Assembly: GCA_035308525.1 (NCBI GenBank)
Contig: DATGGM010000144.1
Span: 51,638 to 115,637, forward strand
Reading direction: 5' to 3'
Source: Bog-159 sp035308525
GTDB taxonomy: Bacteria; Acidobacteriota; Terriglobia; Bryobacterales; Bryobacteraceae
Length of the DNA stretch: 64,000 bases
The position numbers and the translations under genes were made by a program. The notes under the pieces are model-generated. The model was given only the letters and a program-made list of their open reading frames with translations, ran no database searches and was not told where the DNA came from. This document shows, piece by piece, positions 24,501 to 31,066 of the stretch; positions within the stretch are counted from its first letter, which is position 1; each line of letters starts with the position of its first letter.

Positions 24501-25629
24501 TTTTATATCGATGCCGCCCTGCCGGGTTGTAGACACACGGGATGCTACCAAGCCGTCCGGCTTTGGTCCGCCGTCGATGGCCGGCGCCACATCGCGTTCC
24601 TTTCCCTTTCCCGAGGGACCTTGCGGCATTCCAGCCACCGCCCAGGCGTATTCACTGAACGTGACTGTTGTTCCGCATGTCGGCCTGGGTTACTTGACCA
24701 TCTGGCCGGCCGGCCAGAGTGAGCCGGTGGTCTCGACGCTGAATTCTCTGGATGGCCGGATCAAAGCCAACGCGGCGATTGTCCCGGCGGGTAGCCAGGG
24801 AGCCATCAGCGTGTTTGCCACCAATGCTACCGATGTGGTGCTGGATATCAACGGCTACTTTGTGCCGGCTACGGATTCCGGCGCCTTAGCTTTCTTTCCG
24901 ATGCCGCCCTGCCGGTTGGCCGACACGCGGCCAGGCGCGCCGTCCACCATCATCACTGGGATATTGGCGGCGGGGAGCATCACCACGCTGCCGGTCCTGT
25001 CAGGCAACTGCCATGTACCGCCGGCGGCCCAGGCGTATTCGCTGAACTTCACACTAGTGCCGCCTGGACCGGTGGCATATTTGACCGTGTACCCCACGGG
25101 AGAGAACCGGCCTACGACATCGGCTCTGAACGATCTGACGGGGACCATCGTCGCCGATGCTGCGATTGCACCGGCGGGCTCCGGAGGCAGCCTCGATGTT
25201 TTTGTAACCCAAACGACGGACCTGGTGGTGGATATCAATGGATACTTTGCACCCGCTGCGGCAGGAGGGTTGTCGCTGTATAGTCTGCCGCCCTGCCGGG
25301 TGCTGGACACGCGCACGCCGCAGGGTACGCCGCCTTTCGCAGGAGCCATGAATGTAAACGTGGAGGCCAGCGGATGCGGAGGAACGGCTGCGGCGCAGGC
25401 GTATGTCTTCAATGCCACGGTAGTCCCGGCTGCTTCGCTGGGCTACCTGACGTTATGGCCGGAAGGGAGCGCGCAGCCGTTGGCTTCGACCTTGAACGCG
25501 CTGGATGCAGCCATCACCAGCAATATGGCGATCGTGCCCACGAACGACACGAACAACACGGAAGTCAGCGCCTTTGCGGCGAATAATACCTACTTGATTC
25601 TCGACGTGTTCGGTTATTTCGCGCCGTAA
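21544..25629 (+). CDS. Very large secreted SBBP-repeat/Fn3 protein with the shared C-terminal module
   Basis: Protein of 1361 residues from ATG 21544 with a clean signal peptide (MNSLVRACLVAVLLAGWSFA). A DUF7948-like N-terminal domain follows (FRQIKYPGLYPGIDLIFYGN), then about eight SBBP repeats (GNAYVTGFTYSADFPLT, GNIYVTGQTQSSNFPTL and others) alternating with YLGGSG-type strands. Next is a fibronectin-III-like domain (TGSVNPNGADTQIYFSYSTN ... NTTYYFQARASNSAG), and from 23914 the common module of PEGA-like, Ig-like and three PCR-VDTR repeats. It differs from the first gene in lacking the BNR-like propeller. Secreted or cell-surface location is supported by the signal peptide and paired Cys; function unknown. 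Confidence 0.83.
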   Translation: MNSLVRACLVAVLLAGWSFAFSARSYENLPLTFERRAMETGGQRFVAHVSGHRVAFGYSGAVFESPGPGGNRPEPVLRFAGARPHTLPQAAGPQAGSANYFLGPHPEQWRTGVPLFRQIKYPGLYPGIDLIFYGNQNRLEYDLVVASGASWRAVRLAFSSAEDVQIDGHGALRLRTGSGWITQAQPVIYQQAGAGRRRISGHYAVTGVNEVGFEIGPYDPGLPLIIDPTLAFASYLGGSGDDYGHAVAIDGQGCAYVVGETGSADFPMLNPEQASRSGASDVFVTKWNASGTSLVYATYIGGGSRDVGLGVALDAAGNAYVTGFTYSADFPLTQGVLRGNFAGISKAFVLKLNPSGNALIYSTFLGGSGDDYAAGIAVDPAGEAHIAGYTSSMDFPATAGAFQPTYGGGSYDGFMAKLNPAGSALVYATYLGGIANDTAAAIALDPSGNIYVTGQTQSSNFPTLNPVQPVNSESDAFVVKMNAAGRVAYATFLGGTGLNSGTAIAADAAGNAYVTGFTDASDFPVTYGAYQINNSSSYDVFVAVLNPSGSSILSATYLGGSGSDIGYGIALDGSGNVFVAGSTNSIDFPVYAPMSSGYQGNGDAFVASFNNGLTSLLYSAYFGGSGSDVAAGAAVDSTGNAFITGWTSSGTSSVGLPVTPGAFQPMGLGGLDAFLAKIASLADPPQSPAANTSMPAAVTSSTATLTGSVNPNGADTQIYFSYSTNSSMNGSISTPRQDAGAGTGTLPVNAGITGLIPNTTYYFQARASNSAGSAQGGVMSFTTASLAAVAVTLTSSPSGASITLAGTGCAPGSYTTSADVTWSAGIACTISFTDPQSIGGVEYQFQSSTVNGSAVTHANPIILDPAGGALSINAVFTAVNGTGTTTHFSVMAPSTATAGIPLSFTVTALDASNRTVTTYSDPVHFTSTDPSAVLPGDALLSKGVGTFSSSLVTVGTATLTAGDLLSSGINGTSGAIAVSQSAAGLRFISMPPCRVVDTRDATKPSGFGPPSMAGATSRSFPFPEGPCGIPATAQAYSLNVTVVPHVGLGYLTIWPAGQSEPVVSTLNSLDGRIKANAAIVPAGSQGAISVFATNATDVVLDINGYFVPATDSGALAFFPMPPCRLADTRPGAPSTIITGILAAGSITTLPVLSGNCHVPPAAQAYSLNFTLVPPGPVAYLTVYPTGENRPTTSALNDLTGTIVADAAIAPAGSGGSLDVFVTQTTDLVVDINGYFAPAAAGGLSLYSLPPCRVLDTRTPQGTPPFAGAMNVNVEASGCGGTAAAQAYVFNATVVPAASLGYLTLWPEGSAQPLASTLNALDAAITSNMAIVPTNDTNNTEVSAFAANNTYLILDVFGYFAP
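23914..25629 (+). repeat. C-terminal module copy 3 (1716 bp)
   Basis: Third copy, with TSSPSGASITLAGTGC, an Ig-like domain and three PCR-VDTR repeats ending DVFGYFAP. It has the same length as copy 2; a small NDTN insertion in the last repeat is offset elsewhere. Confidence 0.85.
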
Positions 25630-25742
25630 GACCGGCAATCCCTTGTCGATTCAACGAGGGCTGGCAAGTCCCGGCCGGGCACCAAGCGGAAACAGGCATC
25701 TCGCGCGTGGTGATTTGCACCCTTTGATGCTATTACTCGCGA

Positions 25743-25748
25743 TATAAT
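25743..25748 (+). promoter_or_regulatory. Possible -10 box upstream of the membrane-protein gene
   Basis: Perfect TATAAT about 100 bp before the start at 25849, in the 219-bp gap after the secreted-protein cluster. No good -35 hexamer lies at 16-18 bp, so this is only a candidate; nothing else is evident in the gap. Confidence 0.3.
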
Positions 25749-25848
25749 TCGTCATGAGGCTTCGAGAGCCGGCGCGGTCGTGTCGCCGCCGCCGCGAATC
25801 GGGCCGCCCGCAATATAGTCGCCAGAGATTTGTTATCGGCCTGTCCGA

Positions 25849-27978
25849 ATGGCTCAAACACCATCGCTCGTCAATTCACCTCCTAAGAGCGCCGCGACGA
25901 GAGTCTTTTTTTCAACGCTAGCCGGCAATCCAGGCTTGTATGCCTGGGTGGGCCTCGTGTTCGCGATCGCATGTGTCTTTAAAGCATTGCCGTCGAAATC
26001 AATGTACCTTTGGGTGTCCAGCGATACCCTGTGGCCGGTGGATCTCTTTATCGATACGCTTCACGACGGATTTTCATTTCACGGCTGGTTCTTTTCGGTT
26101 GGGCCCTGTTGGATTCCTGACATCGTTCTTGTAGGCCTGTGCTATCTACCGCTGCGAGACCCGATTTTAACGACCCTCGTCGCGGGAGCGCTCCACCTCA
26201 TCATCCTGGCCGCTGGGTTGTGCCTGTGCTGGCGCGCGCTGAGGCTGGCATACCGGAAGCTGGCAGACACGTTAACGCTGGCCTCCGGGATCGCCATTAC
26301 TCTATGGGTTGCGTTCCATTCCGATGTGCTGTATCCGGGGTTGTACCAGTTCCTGCTGCCGCAAACGCATGTCGGAAATCTCATCATGCATGTCTACGCC
26401 ATCTGGCTGGCGCTGCTGCTGATCCAACTCCCGCGCGGTCGTAGGCGCGTCTTTGCCGCCGCTGGATTTTCCGTCGTCTGCATGCTGGCGGGTTTGAGTA
26501 ATCTGATGTTTTTCCCGCACACCGTCGTCCCGCTTTCCATGGCAGCGCTGGCCCTGGCCCTTGCGGGAGCCCTGCCGGTGCGGCGGGCCGCACTGCCCGT
26601 GCTTCTTGCCTGGCCGTCGGCGGTGGCCGGGGCAGCCGCCTACCGGATCTTCTTTCCGGCCATGGGTCTCGGTGCACAGTCGTCGATCGGATATGCAGCC
26701 TGGGGAAAAGCCGCGCGTACCTTTGTTGTAGGTGCGTTTGCTGCATTTGCCCGTTTTGACCTGCTGCATATTGCCGCCGCGTTGTGGTTTGCCGCCTGCG
26801 TGCTTGGAGGCGCGATTCTCTTACGGCGCCTCCGTCGTGCGAAAAACGTTCAACCCGAACGTCGTGTGCTCCTCGTGTTTTTTTTCTTCACGTCTGCCGC
26901 GGCGTCGCTTCTCGGACCGGCCACTATGATCATCGGCGGAAGCAATGGCTTGACGCAGTTCAATAACTACATGTGGACGATGCACTACATGCACCCCACA
27001 TTCCTCCTTCCGTTGCTCGCCTGGCCTTCGCTGCTCGCCTTAGTCCCTGCGTTTTCCCTTCCTCGGGTCATCCGGCGCGCCCTACGCGCTTCAGCCGCGC
27101 TGGCATGCGTGATTGTGCCGTTGATGGCCTTCGAGCGTCTTCCGGCCCCAGCCTTCCCCTTGTCGCAGTATGCGCCCGAGTTTGTCCGCGCTCTCGACCG
27201 GGAAGCCCGGCAGTATGGAATAAGGTACGGACTCGCGGGCTATTGGCAGGCGCGCCTCATCACGCTGCTCTCGCGCACGGGACTGCGAGTGTACCCGGTG
27301 GATGGGTCGATCAACCCCTTCCTGATCGTCTCCAACCGGGAGTGGTTCGCCAAATCGCTCGAAAACCGGTCGCGGAAGCCCTGCTTCAGTTTCGTAGTCC
27401 TCAATGACCCGTTATGGAAGCTTACCCGTGCCACCGCCGTAGAGCACGCTGGGGAACCCTCAAACCAATTCGACGCCGCGGGCGTGCCCGTGCTCGTGTA
27501 TGCAAAAGAAGAAACCGGGCATGTTGTGCCGCGCTGCGACGCGTTGACGTTGCCCAACGTCGATACGACCATCACAATGGACCGGCGGTTGTCCGGCTAC
27601 AGAAGCGCTATGAGCAGTCCTGTCGGAATGATTCGAGCGACGATCTCGGAAAGGATGCGCCTTCCTGTCCGTATCAGCAATCCCGGAAAAGAACCTTGGA
27701 CTAGTGTCGGTAGTTTCCCGGTGACACTGAGTTATAAATGGTTCAAAGACGGCCGGATGTTGCCGATAGAAGGCGAGCGTACATCTCTGCTGGAAGCCTT
27801 GCTTCCCGGCGCGACAGCGTCATTGTCCGCCCGCGTCGTGGCGCCGCCGGAGCCGGGCAGTTATACCCTTCGCTTTTCCCTCGTTCAAGAGGGCATTACC
27901 TGGTTCATGTCAGCGGGAGACAGGACCCTGGACATCCCAGCCAGCGTGATCGCAACGGGCGCTCAGCTGGGGCGCTGA
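25849..27978 (+). CDS. Polytopic membrane protein with C-terminal beta-sandwich domain
   Basis: Protein of 709 residues. The first ~440 residues contain roughly ten hydrophobic helices (for example GLYAWVGLVFAIACVFKAL, LIILAAGLCLCWRALRL, FLLPLLAWPSLLALVPAF). The layout suggests a GT39/GT-C-like or DUF-type membrane protein, but I see no diagnostic DD/DE loop motif. A soluble part follows, and its last ~100 residues (from about 602) form a beta-rich domain with NPGKEPW, LSYKWFKDG, GERT and LRFSLVQEGITWF. The same pattern recurs at the C-terminus of the protein ending at 36253. The ATG at 25849 is the first sensible start. It overlaps the convergent FkbM gene by 16 bp. Function unknown; polysaccharide-related by context. 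Confidence 0.7.
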   Translation: MAQTPSLVNSPPKSAATRVFFSTLAGNPGLYAWVGLVFAIACVFKALPSKSMYLWVSSDTLWPVDLFIDTLHDGFSFHGWFFSVGPCWIPDIVLVGLCYLPLRDPILTTLVAGALHLIILAAGLCLCWRALRLAYRKLADTLTLASGIAITLWVAFHSDVLYPGLYQFLLPQTHVGNLIMHVYAIWLALLLIQLPRGRRRVFAAAGFSVVCMLAGLSNLMFFPHTVVPLSMAALALALAGALPVRRAALPVLLAWPSAVAGAAAYRIFFPAMGLGAQSSIGYAAWGKAARTFVVGAFAAFARFDLLHIAAALWFAACVLGGAILLRRLRRAKNVQPERRVLLVFFFFTSAAASLLGPATMIIGGSNGLTQFNNYMWTMHYMHPTFLLPLLAWPSLLALVPAFSLPRVIRRALRASAALACVIVPLMAFERLPAPAFPLSQYAPEFVRALDREARQYGIRYGLAGYWQARLITLLSRTGLRVYPVDGSINPFLIVSNREWFAKSLENRSRKPCFSFVVLNDPLWKLTRATAVEHAGEPSNQFDAAGVPVLVYAKEETGHVVPRCDALTLPNVDTTITMDRRLSGYRSAMSSPVGMIRATISERMRLPVRISNPGKEPWTSVGSFPVTLSYKWFKDGRMLPIEGERTSLLEALLPGATASLSARVVAPPEPGSYTLRFSLVQEGITWFMSAGDRTLDIPASVIATGAQLGR

Positions 27979-28940
27979 ACGGCGAGGATGTCGAGGTGAC
28001 TGTCGGCAGCCACTGCCGCGGCATGGTCTAAGAGGGCGGCTGCATTCAGATACCGCGGCCCCGAGCTTTCCAAAACAGCCAGCGCATATCCTCTCGAAGT
28101 GAACAACTCCAGGTACTCTGCTGGCGATATTCGCGAAACTAGCGGCAGCGTGGACGGCGTGAATTCGCTGAAGATAATCGGTCGATCGCGTTCCACAAGA
28201 TCGCGCATGCCGCGCAGGGCCTTCCCTTCGGCCCCCTCGACATCTATCTTGACCACCTGAATGGATAAAGATCGCGGCAGACAGGCGTCCAGCGGCAGCG
28301 CCATCACGGGTTCAGGGAAATCGTCAGGGTGCCGGCCGGAGGCTTCCAGCGCAGCGCCGTTAGAGCAATCCGTCGATAACGAGAGAACTTCCCAGCGGTC
28401 GCTGGCCGCTGCTTGAATAATCTCCACGTGGCGAAATTGATTGTGCGCGCGCGTCGCCGAAAGGAAGGCGACATTTCTGGGGTTCGGCTCGACCGCCCAC
28501 ACCCGCCCCGGCGGACCCACCCGGGCAGCCGCCAGAAAGGTGAAGTATCCGATGTTGGCGCCTATATCCAGCACATTCATGCCGGGCTTCAGATGTTCGG
28601 CGAAAACCCGTGAAACATGCGGCTCATACTCAAGGTGATCCAGGATATGCCTGCCTACCGCCAAGTCCGCCGGCGAGGCGTAAAGCTCGAACCCGGGCAA
28701 GCGGGCCAGCGCCGGCTTGCGGCCGGAGTTCCGGACTTTTTGGTATTCCGCCGAACCCACGTACTTGGCCGTCACGGCAGCGAGCGGCTGGCCGGCAAGG
28801 GCGCGATGTCCCGCCCATTCTTCTTGGCTCGGATAGCGGCCCAGAATGAGTCGAAAGCAATTGTATATGTCCCGTTCGCAGGCAGCGTCGCCAAAGGCAA
28901 TGCGGTCTTCCAGGGTGACCATCTTCTGAGAGAATTCCAT
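27963..28940 (-). CDS. FkbM-family SAM-dependent methyltransferase with DUF4214-like N-terminus
   Basis: Protein of about 325 residues. The FkbM core has VLDIGANIGYFTFLAAARVG (motif I), VWAVEPNPRNVAFL (motif II) and VVKIDVEGAEGKALRGM, the hallmark of FkbM enzymes that O-methylate sugars or polyketides. The first ~75 residues (NCFRLILGRYPSQEEWAGHR ... YVGSAEYQKVR) resemble DUF4214, a small helical domain often attached to surface-glycan proteins. I use the ATG at 28940. That codon overlaps the ATG of the divergent glycosyltransferase within a single CATG, so one of the two starts may lie further inside its gene. Substrate unknown. Confidence 0.85.
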   Translation of the reverse strand: MEFSQKMVTLEDRIAFGDAACERDIYNCFRLILGRYPSQEEWAGHRALAGQPLAAVTAKYVGSAEYQKVRNSGRKPALARLPGFELYASPADLAVGRHILDHLEYEPHVSRVFAEHLKPGMNVLDIGANIGYFTFLAAARVGPPGRVWAVEPNPRNVAFLSATRAHNQFRHVEIIQAAASDRWEVLSLSTDCSNGAALEASGRHPDDFPEPVMALPLDACLPRSLSIQVVKIDVEGAEGKALRGMRDLVERDRPIIFSEFTPSTLPLVSRISPAEYLELFTSRGYALAVLESSGPRYLNAAALLDHAAAVAADSHLDILAVQRPS

Positions 28941-31053
28941 GTCGATCCAGCCGAATCCGGAAAACCTCATTGTACGCACACCCATGCGTCAAAGGCATGG
29001 CCGCCTTTGGGAGACCCAAGACATAGCGTTCCGGCCACGATGGGAAGTCTTGCTAAGATCGAGTGAAGTGACCAAACTGGACGCATGTGCCACGGTGTTT
29101 TTCGGCGATGGCCAGGGGAGCGCCGGGCAGCCTCCCATTTCGCCGTTCCTCGAACAAATGTGGCGTAGATTCGGGCGAGCAAACCCAGGTTCGGCTGAGC
29201 CGGAGGAACGGGAACGTTTTGTCTTCTGGTATATCCTGGATTTTTATGAGCGCCAGGGCCAGCAATGGCCGCTGCCACCGGAATTGCTGACGTGGCTGAA
29301 TGCGGCGGCCGTGGATGTAACTCAGGAGGTCCGTGAAGCCCCGGGCCTTCGCGGAACGCGGCAGGATACCGGGCCAAAATATCTCTCCCGGTACATGCGG
29401 CATATTTGGCGGACGTCCACGCAACCATTCAACGTAAAAGAAATGGACGGCTTTTTCGGCTTTCTGGCCTGGTACGCCTTCCGTTTCATGCCCGAACACC
29501 ACATACCGCCGGTGCTTCTACCGGGGGCGCTATTAGAGCAGTTGAACCGGCCCGCGGATGACGAGCGCCTGCCTTTGAGCACGGGGATGCTGATATTTGC
29601 CAGGATCGAGCGCCCAGCCCAATTCGATCAGCTCTTGGATGCCCCAAAAGCGAGACGCTACGCGATTTGCTACGAGTTGATGAGAGATGTGCTGGCGTTC
29701 GGGAATCCACGCTTGGTTCCCCCGTTTGTGTCGAAGTTCTGGCGCAGCGCCGCTGGTGACGGCGAAACGGCCTTCGATTACGTCACTAGCCTGGCTGAAG
29801 CAGGGCGCCCCTCTAGTTTACGGCTGCCCATCGAGGCACCCCTGGCACATCTGTTTTCCAGCTTCGCCCCAGCACCGGAAGCAGTCCAAGAGCTCGCGCC
29901 GGTGCGGCCTTCCATGCTATCCATTGTCTCTTACCGCGACCATACGACCGTCTGTGGTTTGGCGAAGTCGGGAGCTTATGCTATCGAGTCGCTGCGTGCG
30001 GCGGGAATTGAGATCGTCGACCTCGACTACAATATCCCGAGAACGAACCTGAAACAAGAATCGGTTTGGAACGCACGCATTTCCAACAACAGCGTGCGGA
30101 GTGTGCACGTGTTCAATCTCAATCCGGAGCATGTTCTGGAATGCGCCATGTGTAACCTAAGCCGGATCAGGGAGAACGATTATCTCATTGGCCAGTTCTT
30201 TTGGGAGTTGTCCGACACGTGCGCCGTACACGAGCCAGGCTTGAGACTGATGGATGAAATCTGGGTGTCCAGCGACTTCCTGGTGAACGTATACCAGCGT
30301 CGCGTTAGTGTTCCGGTCCTGAATACGGGAACAGCAGTGGCCCCCAGCCCCCTTCAGAGACCGTATACTCGCGGCGAGTTCGGTCTCCGCGAAGGTGACT
30401 ACCTGTTTTTGGTAAACTTCGATACCCGCTCGGTCGTCGAGCGGAAGAACCCTCTGGCGGCGGTCGAGGCCTTTGCGGAGGCGTTCCCGAAAGGGAATGA
30501 AAAGGTCGGGCTGGCCATCAAGACGAGAAATGTGGCGAATATTTCCTGGGCTGCGGACCGCGAGCACTGGGCGCGAACCGCCAGGCGTATCGAGAAGGAT
30601 CCGCGGATCACCGTGATCGATGCGACGCTATCCGAGGACGTAATGTCCGGTTTGTATTCGATAACAGATTGTTACGTATCACTCCATCGCTCCGAGGGCT
30701 TCGGAAACGCTCCCGCTGAGGCGCTGTATTGGGGCAAGCCGGTAATTGTGACAGCGTTCTCCGGCGTATTGGATTTTTGTACGGATTCCACCGCCAAACT
30801 GGTGGATTACCAGCTCGTCGCGGTGAATCCCGGAGAGTACCCCTTTGTCGACAGCGAGGGGTCGCATTTTTGGGCTCAGCCGAACCTGGAAACCGCCAGC
30901 CGCCATATGCGGACACTGTACGAGAATCCGCAGTCGGGGGTGGATCTGGCAAATCAAGGCCAGCGCCTCGTTCGCGGCCGGTATAGCCTGAAAGCTCTTT
31001 CTCAAAGGTATGTGACCCGGTTGACCGAGCTAGGGTTTACTTCCAGTTCTTAG
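28939..31053 (+). CDS. GT4-type glycosyltransferase with a large N-terminal domain
   Basis: Protein of up to 704 residues. The C-terminal ~380 residues form a GT-B fold: a SYRDHTTVCGLAKSGAY start, IGQFFWELSDTCAVHE, DEIWVSSDFLVNVYQ, and the donor domain FLVNFDTRSVVERKNPLAAV with E-x7-E (SEGFGNAPAEALYWGKPV). The N-terminal ~300 residues match no family I recognise. The start is doubtful: ATG 28939 overlaps the divergent FkbM start codon, and the first ~43 residues look unstructured; ATG 28984 or GTG 29068 (TKLDACATVFFGDGQG) are good alternatives. It ends 13 bp before the next, related glycosyltransferase, so they are probably co-transcribed. Donor unknown. Confidence 0.82.
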   Translation: MSIQPNPENLIVRTPMRQRHGRLWETQDIAFRPRWEVLLRSSEVTKLDACATVFFGDGQGSAGQPPISPFLEQMWRRFGRANPGSAEPEERERFVFWYILDFYERQGQQWPLPPELLTWLNAAAVDVTQEVREAPGLRGTRQDTGPKYLSRYMRHIWRTSTQPFNVKEMDGFFGFLAWYAFRFMPEHHIPPVLLPGALLEQLNRPADDERLPLSTGMLIFARIERPAQFDQLLDAPKARRYAICYELMRDVLAFGNPRLVPPFVSKFWRSAAGDGETAFDYVTSLAEAGRPSSLRLPIEAPLAHLFSSFAPAPEAVQELAPVRPSMLSIVSYRDHTTVCGLAKSGAYAIESLRAAGIEIVDLDYNIPRTNLKQESVWNARISNNSVRSVHVFNLNPEHVLECAMCNLSRIRENDYLIGQFFWELSDTCAVHEPGLRLMDEIWVSSDFLVNVYQRRVSVPVLNTGTAVAPSPLQRPYTRGEFGLREGDYLFLVNFDTRSVVERKNPLAAVEAFAEAFPKGNEKVGLAIKTRNVANISWAADREHWARTARRIEKDPRITVIDATLSEDVMSGLYSITDCYVSLHRSEGFGNAPAEALYWGKPVIVTAFSGVLDFCTDSTAKLVDYQLVAVNPGEYPFVDSEGSHFWAQPNLETASRHMRTLYENPQSGVDLANQGQRLVRGRYSLKALSQRYVTRLTELGFTSSS

Positions 31054-31066
31054 AAGCTGTGCGATC

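Noticed and set aside
13191..25629. PEP-CTERM or LPXTG sorting signals on the secreted giants
   Set aside because: All three end in ...FGYFAP or FGYFGP with no hydrophobic tail and no sorting motif.
26879..26888. Run of T inside the membrane-protein gene as a phase-variation tract
   Set aside because: Short, within an intact frame encoding a Phe-rich helix, which explains it.
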